Source: Lamellibrachia columna | Lineage: Eukaryota; Annelida; Polychaeta; Sabellida; Siboglinidae | Direction: 5' to 3' | Assembly (NCBI GenBank): GCA_963662155.1 | Contig: OY759275.1 | Coordinates: 3,240,706-3,304,705, forward strand | Length of the DNA stretch: 64,000 nucleotides | Program-made: the position numbers and the translations under genes | Shown here: in pieces, positions 23,941 through 34,767 of the stretch | Layout: every line of letters begins with the position of its first letter | How positions within the stretch are numbered: position 1 is the stretch's first letter | The notes under the pieces: model-generated | The model's database searches: none | Told to the model about the DNA's origin: nothing | The model's input: only the letters and a program-made list of their open reading frames with translations

Positions 23941-24145
23941 AAACGGCGCCCTTACGTCCGTTAGGGAATGAAGCAGATAATAAACGGCGCCCTTACGTCC
24001 GTTAGGGAATGAAGCAGATAATAAACGGCGCCCTTACGTCCATTAGGGAATGAAGCAGATACTAAACGGCGCCCTTACGTCCGTTAGGGAATGAAGCAGA
24101 TAATAAACGGCGCCCTTACGTCCGTTAGGGAATGAAGCAGATAAT
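23941..24145. repeat. 41-bp minisatellite, 5 copies
   Basis: Units start AAACGGCGCCCTTACGTCCG, exactly 41 bp apart. There are two substitutions in five copies. Confidence 0.97.
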
Positions 24146-24565
24146 AAACACTTTGACCAGCTGATCAGCCGCGTCACAACAAAACAGGTCTAATCAATGT
24201 ACTTCTGTCAAATCATTATTATCCGAATAACTTAAACTGCGCTACACGAAACTGTTCCGTTTAACATTGGTACCGGTTTATAATAATATATTTATTCGTA
24301 CTAAAAATGGTACAGTTCGATTAAAACAGTATATATAAGCAACTGTGTACATAAAACAGCACGCATTGAGCGCAACTCGTCTATGAATACATATTATATA
24401 TTATTGGGGTATATAGAAATCCATTACCATTTAAGGAACGACACAAAAGGCTTTAGACTTTTGCTGTCCGTTTGATCTGTTGGATGATGAAGAGGCAGAC
24501 GACAGGGCCCACGGCGAAGACTGTGGAAGAAGGCATGAAGCTGACTGCGTGTTGGCAGAGCAATG
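24146..24565. other. No recognisable feature
   Basis: AT-rich sequence with TATATAAG at about 24332; I do not call a promoter because no transcript is identifiable. Confidence 0.3.
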
Positions 24566-25362
<797 letters not shown>

Positions 25363-25991
25363 TCTATGCCAATTTATACGTATTTTAATATACATTCTCT
25401 GGTAACGGAGGTAAATAAAACATAATAATATGTAGACACCGTCTAATGCATGTTGTAATGCGTGGCCTTCACACGTCTTTAATAACTGCAGGCCCACGTC
25501 CCGTCCGTCGACAGGCGCCTCTGGATGTCATTAATTACTCAATGACATCCACGAGACACGGGGCGTCATCGATTGTATTTGCCTTTGGCTTTTGATTAAC
25601 GATCATGTTTATTGCACTACGGCGGTTCTACGGACGGCGGAGCAGATATACGGCGGTTCTACGGACGGCAGAGCAGATATATGCATTAGGGTTGTCAAGG
25701 CACTTAGTTCGCTGCGTATTTATTTCGCGCGGGACAGACGAGTATAAGATCTTAAGATTAAGTCGTAATTAGTCGAACGACGCGTCACGAAACAGCCGCG
25801 ATTAAAGACACGCGAATGTGTTGATTCGCAAGAATGAGATCATTGATCCAACCTCGGGACCACCTCGGGGACCACCTCGTGGACCACTTCGGGGACCACC
25901 TCGGGGACCACTTCGTGGACCACCAGCTCACTTTAACTACGACGTCGAAAAGTGGAATAACAATCTAGCAGGACATTAGTCATATTAACTG
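25363..25991. other. Unassigned DNA with small duplications
   Basis: 25619-25682 contains two copies of a 33-bp GGCGGTTCTACGGACGG sequence. 25857-25922 has five GGACCAC(C/T)TCG words. Confidence 0.6.
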
Positions 25992-26306
25992 TGGGGACAC
26001 TACAGGGGACGCTAGCAGGGACGCCTGTGGGACGCTAGCAGGGACACTAGTGGGGACGTTAGCGGGGACGTTAGCGGGGACGTTAGCGGGGACGTTAGCG
26101 GGGACGTTAGCGGGGACGTTAGTGGGGACGCTAGCAGGGACGTTAGTGGGGACGCTAGCAGGGACGTTAGTGGGGACGTTAGCGGGGACGTTAGTGGGGA
26201 CGTTAGCGGGGACGTTAGTGGGGACGCTAGCAGGGACGTTAGTGGGGACGCTAGCAGGGACGTTAGTGGGGACGCTAGAAGGGACGTTAGTGGGGACGCT
26301 AGCAGG
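25992..26306. repeat. 12-bp minisatellite, about 26 copies
   Basis: Unit GGGGACGTTAGC alternating with GGGGACGTTAGT and AGGGACGCTAGC. The plus-strand Gly-Thr-Leu-Ala/Val frame is a by-product of the 12-bp unit. Confidence 0.95.
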
Positions 26307-26715
26307 GCTGGGCCAACATCGAGGATAATATCTTCAAAACTGTGCAGAAGACCCCCCCGCCAGGGTTTCTAGAAAAGAATGGAAAGCTAAAAGCAAGGTG
26401 AGGAATTAGTCGCACGAAGAAGACTGTAGGTGGTCCCCCCCCACCGAGAACATCAACAATTCTGCTTTATGCGACATTAGACAAGCACGCACGTACGCAG
26501 CGCACGCGCACACACACGCACGCACACACCACACGTGCACCACATTTCCATATACGCATGTGTGTTGACACCGACATTAGTTGGTTGTTTTCCTATTTGG
26601 GCCGTTGAATCAAATCCTTTACATTCCATTTTCTGCTGCTCTCCCGTCCACGAAGATGTCGGTTCTACGTTTTGTCATTTGTGCGCAGTTTTGTCCGGAA
26701 ACACGGCAACGCAGA

Positions 26716-26818
26716 TAGCACAGAGGGTGACTAAAGATAACACAGAGGGTGACTAAAGATAACACATATAGCTCAGAGGGTGACTAAAGATAACACAGAT
26801 AGCACAGAGGGTGACTAA
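26716..26818. repeat. Short array, 4 copies
   Basis: CACAGAGGGTGACTAAAG followed by ATAACACA or similar, repeated with spacing that varies from about 24 to 33 bp. Confidence 0.85.
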
Positions 26819-27221
26819 AGCAGGTCTGAGAGCGGCGAGCCTAGAACGTCAACGTGGATACGTGAGCAACGGCCGTGACTGCTTTTCATGAACCTTTCGT
26901 TCAGTCGCTTGTAGATGACAGAATTGACCGCGCCATGGACGCTTCTGTCCTGACCCGTGATTAAGAGACGGAGTACGCAGCATGCTACGCGTTTACCCCC
27001 TTTTAATTCCCATTCCATTGACACCAGGGTTTTTAGTGTATCTTCCGAAAAATACATGCTAAATGGGGTGAACGAAATTACCTAAACATCAAATATTCCA
27101 TTAGGTGGACTTCAACCCCATTCTCTGGCCGGCGTTTTAACAGTCAGTCTACTACATCTCACCCGGGCCTTTGTGAAATAAACATATCGATATCATTTAC
27201 TCAAACGATATGAGATGGCAA

Positions 27222-27329
27222 TTCCTCCAGGGCGTGATCACATACACAATTAATTAAAAGTCAATCATTTTCGTGGGCCTCAATAAATGACTGACTGTTA
27301 ATTTTTTATGTGATCACGCCTTGGAGGAT
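27222..27329. mobile_element. Long imperfect hairpin, possible MITE
   Basis: 27223-27244 pairs with 27307-27328 (22 bp, one mismatch, includes GGCGTGATCACATA). After small spacers, 27252-27270 pairs with 27285-27303 (19 bp, two mismatches), leaving a 14-nt loop. The whole 108 bp forms one near-continuous stem. I see no coding capacity and no clear target duplication. Confidence 0.6.
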
Positions 27330-28261
27330 TCCACGATCCAACAGAATCTGAGTAGAATTATATTGACATGCCATGCGAAATGCTGTCATTCGATACACGC
27401 CAATTCTTTCGAGTTCAACGGCCTGACGCAAATAAATAATAAATGAGTCGCTATATATAACTGTGTGCAGCTTATTTACTCCTTTATGCAATTATTGTTA
27501 GAGGGCAATCAAGGTAACAAAAGCGACCCAGAATGCATCGCGCTGAGCTGCTGGCGCCACCAACGGCAAATGCGGAACTCACTTGTTGTGGAGAGAATAA
27601 ATAGCCGCGTGAACTAAGACGTGCGTGCGAACGTCGGCTGTCGACAGCTCGCGAGAGACAGGGAGAACTCGTGTACAACCTCCCACCAGCGTCGACATCT
27701 GGCTGACTGCTTAGTGAACAGTTGTTTTAATTCCAACTTAATTTCGTGTAATAGGCCGAGACAGGCGCTAAAATTCTGCCCGTCCCGAATTCTTGCCTGG
27801 GTCGTCATGGTAACCGGAGGATGGGACGGAAGTCTATTAGCAGATTTGCAGGAGTTGTTTTGAGACGTCGGCCTGGTATCAAGGGATAATACTACTAATA
27901 GTAATAATTACTTTTATGTATGTAGCGCCGTACATCCGCAGTATAAATTATGTTCAGATGCGCTTCAAATACATGATTTTAAAAACATAAATGGCTTACT
28001 ATACAACAGTCATGCGTATACAGTGAACACATTAGACAGAAGTAAATGTATGCATTACATGTATATTATATTAAATATTAATAAAATAGCGATGAATCAC
28101 AACTACACTGTAAGATAAGGTATTTAAAAACTGGTCATATGTAAAGTATATGCTTATCTAAAACAAAGTAACAATAAAATACCATTAGATATCAAATATA
28201 TATCTGGTAATATTGGTTACCAGACTGAAGAAAATAAAATACTGCCTAAAAATATGCGTTT
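27330..28261. other. No recognisable gene
   Basis: 27880-28260 is AT-rich. No frame here resembles a known family. Confidence 0.35.
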
Positions 28262-28687
28262 TAACTTAGACTTAGTGGCTCCAGCGTCTACAGACGCATG
28301 AGGCAGTCAAAGCATTCCACCCAGATATGTTGTTCGCTAGCATTCTGACGTCGCTCCATCTTTTGTTGACCAACTGTAGGTCGCGGTCAACGGTCTGGCG
28401 CCAGTTCATTATCGGTCTTCCTCTCCTTCTCTGACCAGCTGGTGTCCACCACAATGCTTGTTGGGCAGGTCTAGTAGGTGGGAGCCTCGTGACATGGCCG
28501 AGTCAGCTCATGCGTCTTCTGCAAATGGTTGCGGATGCCGGAGATTGACCTGATCGTATCCGGACCTCTTTAATCGTCACATGGTCACTCCAGTGAATGC
28601 CCAAGATCTTGCACATGCCTTTAGTGTCGAATGCATCTATTTTGTTTTCTTGGCTTGTTTTTAGTTGCCATGATTTGCATCCGTATT

Positions 28688-28736
28688 GTAGGGTTGTATA
28701 GTAGGGTTGTATAGTATGGTTGTATAGTAGGGTTGG
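28688..28736. repeat. 13-bp expansion in the LINE
   Basis: GTAGGGTTGTATA, three full copies and part of a fourth. It lies where the minus strand encodes the LLYG-like segment of the LINE. Confidence 0.9.
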
Positions 28737-28883
28737 TAGAACGTTTCAATTATAGAAGCGGAGTTTAGATCTCAGGGTAAATTTCTTGTTGTTCCAAATT
28801 TTCCTCAGCTGTTTGAAGGCTGCTGACGCTTTCCCCTCTCTGCAGTTTAATTCGTGATCGATGATTCCTTGGTTGTTGGTGGA

Positions 28884-29009
28884 ACTACCAAGGTAGGTGA
28901 TGGGACTACCAAGGTAGGTGACGGGACTACCAAGGTAGGTGATGGGACTACCAAGGTAGGTGATGGGACTACCAAGGTAGGTGACGGGACTACCAAGGTA
29001 GGTGTCTGT
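28884..29009. repeat. 21-bp expansion in the LINE, 6 copies
   Basis: Unit starting ACTACCAAGGTAGGTGATGG. On the minus strand each unit repeats TYLGSP(I/V), a copy of the conserved YLGS motif of the RT. It is in frame. Confidence 0.95.
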
Positions 29010-29181
29010 GGTATCCAAGACGTGTTTGAACGCTGCCATCATTGCAGCTTTCATCCTCTCCCACCATTCCACTGAATCTGGTATAGGATCTGCAAGGGCA
29101 GCAAAGCGATTTACAGGACTGATTGGAATTCACATTTGGATTCTGGAGCTTGTTGATGTCGAATCTCTTAGCTGTGTTTGT

Positions 29182-29272
29182 CTTCTTCTTTTGTCTTCTT
29201 CTTTTGTCTTCTTCTTTTGTCTTCTTCTTTTGTCTCCTTCTTTTGTCTCCTTCTTTTGTCTTCTTCTTTTGT
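29182..29272. repeat. 13-bp expansion in the LINE, 7 copies
   Basis: Unit CTTCTTCTTTTGT, in the Lys/Arg-rich linker after the endonuclease domain. Confidence 0.95.
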
Positions 29273-29439
29273 ATTCTCAACTTGATCTTGATCTTCGCAA
29301 TAACCAAGTGACGGTCACTACATATGTCTGCTCCACGGTGCACTCGGATGTCCGGCAGACATGGAGTCCTACAGTCTGGTCCAAGTGCACAATGGTCGAC
29401 CTGTGTGAATATATTGTGGTCATTTGAAATCCATGTTAT

Positions 29440-29691
29440 CTTGTGTATGTCTTTGTGCTCAAAGAGTGTGGATCCGATCCGATCATCAAGTTGTTCATTG
29501 TTCTTGTGTATGTCTTTGTGCTCAAAGAGTGTGGATCCGATCCGATCATCAAGTTGTTCATTGTTCTTGTGTATGTCTTTGTGCTCAAAGAGTGTGGATC
29601 CGATCCGATCATCAAGTTGTTCATTGTTCTTGTGTATGTCTTTGTGCTCAAAGAGTGTGGATCCGATCCGATCATCAAGTTGTTCATTGCA
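29440..29691. repeat. 63-bp expansion in the LINE, 4 copies
   Basis: Four virtually identical 63-bp units, each with CTTGTGTATGTCTTTGTGCT and GATCCGATCCGATCATC. On the minus strand each repeats 21 residues beginning MNNLMIGSDPHSLSTKTYTR of the endonuclease domain, in frame. Confidence 0.97.
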
Positions 29692-30470
29692 CAGAATTGC
29701 ACAAGGCAGTTGCCATTTTCTGTACGTTTCCCAAATGCACGTGGTCCTAGGACATGTTCAAAACCAGACCAATCTCCACCGACCTGGACGTTCATGTCGC
29801 ACATGACAATGATTACGTCATGGTGTGGAATGTTGTCTACCAGGTCTTCCTCAGTCATCGTGGTTGTTGGGTGGTGTATAGCACTGACTAATGGTGACCT
29901 TGGCATAACGGTGACCTTGGCATGCGATGTTACAAATATTGTCGTAATTAATTGTTCATTCACTGGGGTCCATTCTGTAAGCGCACTGTTTGCGTCTTTG
30001 TCAAGGATGACGGCGACACCACCATGATGGATGTCGTCTTGTCTTCCAGAGAACAGTATGGTCTTGTTCCCCGATTTGAATTTTCCTGAGTCAGTCCAGC
30101 GAACCTTGCTGAGACCTGGTATGTTGATCTTGTAGTTTTCCATCTCTATAATCAATTGTGCGAGCTTTGAACTCTCACCTAATGTTCGGACATTCCAATA
30201 TCCGATATGGGTCTTACACTTTGCCAACAGAATTCTGGTCTTCGGGGCACCAACTTCCGTTGGATGGCATTCATTGGTCTGTCATCGTGTCTCCGGCAGA
30301 AGACGACCGTCGTCTCATCTCTTGAGGATCCGTTTGTGTGCTTTGAACTGTTTTCGTAGCATTTATTGATTTCACAGGAACAGGTAGCTAACCTGAAGCC
30401 CAACCTCTTTAATTTATTTCAGAGACTGTAGGGGAAACGTCTCTTTAGGTTTGAAATCAGAGTTTTCCTT

Positions 30471-30600
30471 CTCCTAGACCCACTGGCTGCCGCTCTCTGC
30501 CAATGCTAATGAGTTGGGTCTACTCAGGTTTGGAATCAGAGTTGTCCTTCTCCTAGATCCCCAGCATATTAGCATGGGGCCGTTTAAAGATTACAGGCAA
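30471..30600 (-). repeat. Direct repeat upstream of the LINE
   Basis: About 30 bp (GGTTTGAAATCAGAGTTTTC then CTTCTCCTAGACCC) at 30449-30483 is repeated with changes at 30530-30563. It may be part of the LINE's 5' untranslated region. Confidence 0.6.
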
Positions 30601-30779
30601 ACAGATCGAAAGAGTCTATGACGCGGAGACAATGCGGCAAATCGTCCTAAAGTGCCTGGGTGATCTCAGTATATCAGATTGTATTTGAAGTCCTTGTAAT
30701 TAACAGGCAATTGGGAAGGACCGAGGAAACACTGGGAGTTTTCCAGGTGTTCGTGAAGTCGGCCCGGGCTCAACGGTTC

Positions 30780-31960
30780 ACGATTAGTCGTGTGTCTACA
30801 CAAGGCGGTGCATCCCGACAAGCCCGGGCTCACGGTTCACGTTTAGTCGTGTGTCTACACAAGGCGATGCATCCCGACAGGCCCGGGCTCAACGGTTCAC
30901 GATTAGTCGTGTGTCTACACAAGGCGGTGCATCCCGACAAGCCCGGGCTCACGGTTCACGTTTAGTCGTGTGTCTACACAAGGCGATGCATCCCGACAGG
31001 CCCGGGCTCAACGGTTCACGATTAGTCGTGTGTCTACACAAGGCGGTGCATCCCGACAAGCCCGGGCTCACGGTTCACGTTTAGTCGTGTGTCTACACAA
31101 GGCGATGCATCCCGACAGGCCCGGGCTCAACGGTTCACGATTAGTCGTGTGTCTACACAAGGCGGTGCATCCCGACAAGCCCGGGCTCACGGTTCACGTT
31201 TAGTCGTGTGTCTACACAAGGCGATGCATCCCGACAGGCCCGGGCTCACGGTTCACGTTTAGTCGTGTGTCTACACAAGGCGGTGCATCCCGACAGGCCC
31301 GGGCTCACGGTTCACGTTTAGTCGTGTGTCTACACAAGGCGGTGCATCCTGACAGGCCCGGGCTCACGGTTCATGTTTAGTCGTGTGTCTACACAAGGCG
31401 GTGCATCCCGACAAGCCCGGGCTCACGGTTCACGTTTAGTCGTGTGTCTACACAAGGCGATGCATCCCGACAGGCCCGGGCTCAACGGTTCACGATTAGT
31501 CGTGTGTCTACACAAGGCGGTGCATCCCGACAAGCCCGGGCTCACGGTTCACGTTTAGTCGTGTGTCTACACAAGGCGATGCATCCCGACAGGCCCGGGC
31601 TCACGGTTCACGTTTAGTCGTGTGTCTACACAAGGCGGTGCATCCCGACAGGCCCGGGCTCACGGTTCACGTTTAGTCGTGTGTCTACACAAGGCGGTGC
31701 ATCCTGACAGGCCCGGGCTCACGGTTCACGTTTAGTCGTGTGTCTACACAAGGCGGTGCATCCCGACAAGCCCGGGCTCACGGTTCAGGTTTAGTCGTGT
31801 GTCTACACAAGGCGGTGCATCCCGACAGGCCCGGGCTCACGGTTCACGTTTAGTCGTGTGTCTACACAAGGCGGTGCATCCTGACAGGCCCGGGTTCACG
31901 GTTCACGTTTAGTCATGTGTCTACACAAGGCGGTGCATCCTGACAGGCTCATGGTTCGAG
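30780..31960. repeat. 59/60-bp satellite with higher-order structure, about 20 monomers
   Basis: Each monomer has TTTAGTCGTGTGTCTACACA (or ATTAGTCG), GGCGGTGCATCCCGACA and GCCCGGGCTC. Two forms alternate at first: a 59-bp form (CGATT, GGTGC, GACAAG) and a 60-bp form (CGTTT, GATGC, GACAGG, CTCAACGG), giving a 119-bp dimer repeated three times. From the seventh monomer a six-monomer block of about 355 bp appears and is largely repeated, followed by further partial units. Every monomer has an XmaI-type CCCGGG. Confidence 0.96.
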
Positions 31961-32974
31961 TTATCAGGTTCGGGTTAACGACGTGCTTCAGTATCCACCG
32001 AGTTGTCAGTCGTGTTGACGAATAACACATCATCAACAGTAACTTGGATGCATATTTCCACGTTCAACGTGTTGTTATTTGATATTAAAACAGCAGTCGT
32101 CAAAAAAGCAATGCTAGAAAGGTAACAGGCAAATATGTACTTTATAAAAATACTAAACATCTCGTAGCGCATCAAATGACCAAGTAAAATGTTTCACAAA
32201 CTACAGGAATTCAAAGATATTTAACGAAAACAGCAAAACTATATGCACAATATTTATGAAATGGTCAATCTACGTAAAGTATAATTAATAAAAAAATGGA
32301 ATGCACAAGACTTATATCAGAAACTTATATATACGTTGTCAATAATTTGCTAACGTCAACCAGGGACCTAACAAACTTCGCGCAAGGCGCTGCCCTATCA
32401 GAACTCTCCTGTGAGCACCCACAGACAGTGTAACACCTGGAAATATACAGGCGAAAAAAACACATAACGATGATGATGATGTTGTTGTTGTTGATGATGA
32501 TGATGATGATGATGGTGATGACAATGATAATAAAAACAATAATAATAACAATGATTATAATTAATAAAATGACACATAACGCCAGGTGCAATTAAAAACT
32601 ACTCGAGAATTGTCTTGAATATGAAATAAAAATTCAGAATTAAAAGCGGTTAATGTCAATTCTAAACGTCGTACTGACAGTTAAAATATTGATTAAAATA
32701 AAGTGTTTGTAAACACACACGAGCATGTGTGTACAAGCAGGCAAACGCATAAAGAGATATTTGTACACATGTGTAATTACGTAGATTCCAATAAATACAC
32801 AAACACTCCCTCAGCTGCAGGTAAGCTTAATGATCCGTGCTCTCGTCAGACCCCCCAGAAAGAGACAGACATACACGGCTATACGTCGTTGTAAAACGTC
32901 TTAACCTCCGCGCGGTGTTGGCAAACTTTGCCTAAACACCTTCGTGTGTACAAAGAACGTCAACGTTGCCCCCA
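31961..32974. other. Mostly unassigned AT-rich DNA
   Basis: 32468-32519 is a GAT/GTT trinucleotide tract. I see no gene in the rest. Confidence 0.5.
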
Positions 32975-33158
32975 CAATCTCACAGAACAATCTCACAGAA
33001 CAATCTCACAGAACAATCTCACAGCACAATCTCACAGAACAATCTCACAGAACAATCTCACAGCACAATCTCACAGAACAATCTCACAGAACAATCTCAC
33101 AGCACAATCTCACAGCACAATCTCACAGAACAATCTCACAGAACAATCTCACAGAACA
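32975..33158. repeat. 13-bp array, 14 copies
   Basis: Unit CAATCTCACAGAA, with CAGCA in several copies. It is open in several frames (Ser/Gln/Asn-rich), which is a by-product. Confidence 0.96.
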
Positions 33159-33944
33159 CCGGCGAACGTTCCAACCGTAACAACACTCCTCACACGTCGG
33201 GGTTATATTAAAATACGCCAACGTAGTTGTTTACACTGTGATCTTTATTTAGCTCAACAGAAACGCCGCGCCTTGTACATGGCAGTGTAAATGATTATCG
33301 TAATCTTGTGTATCGGTTTACAACGACACGCTCGTTTACATTTGTTGAACCACTTGTTTACATTTGTCTTGTATGTAAACAGTTCAAGGGTTGAACATTC
33401 AGTAGTAGTTTATGTGGAAACCGAACGTATTTGGTCAAAGCTAATGTCCAGACATATGTTGTCATGTGGTAAGAAGGACATTTGGACACGAAACTGCGAT
33501 TAGAGACTGGACGAAGTATCAAAAAGACATGTTCACACATGGCCCCAAATAAATGTATCAATTGTATTTATCAGTCCTATTTATCAGACAGCGTAATCCC
33601 TTCCCAATCGCTCGGCGAAAGAATCCACGAAATTACATTTTCTTGATATCGACTGCTATGAAAAGAAAAGGTGTTTTCACTTTTCTATTTTTCCAAGCAC
33701 TAACAATGATATATGGGTTATGTTATCGACTTTTATACGCGAAGGCATGTCCGGGTAATGGGGGCTTATAATACGTTAACATCGAACGTTCAGCACAACA
33801 AAACCATCAGTGTGCACCTTTTTTCGCTAAGGAAATGCAAGCGTTTTTGTGACGCGTGAGACTAGAAAAAGTCTATCAACTTTAGAAAGGAGAGGCACAG
33901 AAACCATAATCGAATTATTTGATTTCAAAAGTTGTATATAATGC
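33159..33944. other. No recognisable gene
   Basis: Short frames only. A small duplication TCGTTTACATTTGTTGAACC / TTGTTTACATTTGTCTTG lies at about 33332-33371. Confidence 0.35.
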
Positions 33945-34131
33945 GTATACATGCATGCATGCATACTTTACGTACGTACGTACGTACATACTTACATGCA
34001 TGCACGCATACATACATGCATACATACATACATACAAACATATATACATACATACACACAAACGTACAAACGTGTACCCTCACACACGCACACGCACGCG
34101 CACACGCACGCACCACACACACACGCACGCA

Positions 34132-34180
<49 letters not shown>
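33945..34180. repeat. Mixed CATG/ACGT/CATA/CACG/CA microsatellite
   Basis: A succession of related tetranucleotide runs ending in (CA)n at about 34149-34176. Confidence 0.93.
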
Positions 34181-34181
<1 letters not shown>

Positions 34182-34424
34182 TATGTGATGCAATGACGTA
34201 TAATTACTTATGACTAATTGCGGCACATTTACAGTGCACTTAATATTGTATTGTTGCGAGTCGTACATTTCTCAGTCAACGGTTTCATGCTCCGAATTGC
34301 TCGTTTATCTTTGACGACCACGTCTCGTCCAATACGTCTAGTCAGCCCGGCAGCTCACGGCACCTCCTCACTGAAGTGCCACAGACAACCCAGTACGGCT
34401 TGACATTATACTGTCATACTTTAC

Positions 34425-34456
34425 ATACATGCATACATTTATACATAATTGCATAT

Positions 34457-34503
<47 letters not shown>

Positions 34504-34640
34504 TGCATGCACAGGCACGCATATATACACACAAACACACACACACGCGCACGCGAACACGCACACACTCACACATAAATTGAACAGGAAGCCAATGCAC
34601 ACGCACACATGTACACACGCACGAACGCACGCACATATAC
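34425..34640. repeat. (CACG)n-rich microsatellite
   Basis: The core (ACGC)n is at 34457-34501, with CATG, ACAC and ATACACAC patches. It lies just downstream of the LINE's 3' end. Confidence 0.92.
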
Positions 34641-34668
34641 TGAACAGAAAATTAACGCAACAAAATCT

Positions 34669-34767
34669 AATTAACAAGATTTAACAAGATTTGCCATCCA
34701 AGCCAAAGGCCCAGATGGCAAGTGGACAAGGAAGCCATTGGCTTATCGAGAGTCCAACAATGGTCAT
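34669..34767 (-). mobile_element. CR1-like LINE 3' UTR and tandem tail
   Basis: About 100 bp between the ORF2 stop and a tail with two copies of TTAACAAGAT (plus strand), with no poly(A). CR1-group LINEs characteristically end in short tandem repeats instead of poly(A). The same segment recurs at 22876-22996 and, more diverged, at 60161-60340. Confidence 0.9.

Larger units (their letters stand above)
28262..30470 (-). pseudogene. Decayed endonuclease-RT LINE with four internal tandem expansions
   Basis: Reading down the minus strand from about 30227, the N-terminal AP-like endonuclease shows GYWNVRTL, GLSKVRW, EWTPVNEQ, HHDVIIVMCDMNVQVGGDWS and ENGNCLVQFC. It continues near 29340 with RGADICSDRHLVIAKIKIKL. 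Family members normally have SEVRW, GDxN and SDHH, so the catalytic Glu (now Lys) and His (now Arg) are lost. After WWERMKAAMMAAFKHVL (about 29060) the RT palm is deleted and the sequence resumes at YLGS. It then reads through KASAAFKQLRKIW, LLY, AFDTKGMCKILGI, RRRGRP and NWRQTVDRDL to the C-terminus near 28272. This is the type often labelled craniofacial-development-protein-2-like. Tandem repeats interrupt it at 28688-28736, 28884-29009, 29182-29272 and 29440-29691. Confidence 0.88.

Noticed and set aside
24320..24345. TATA-box promoter (TATATAAG)
   Set aside because: AT-rich surroundings and no gene downstream; not distinguishable from chance.
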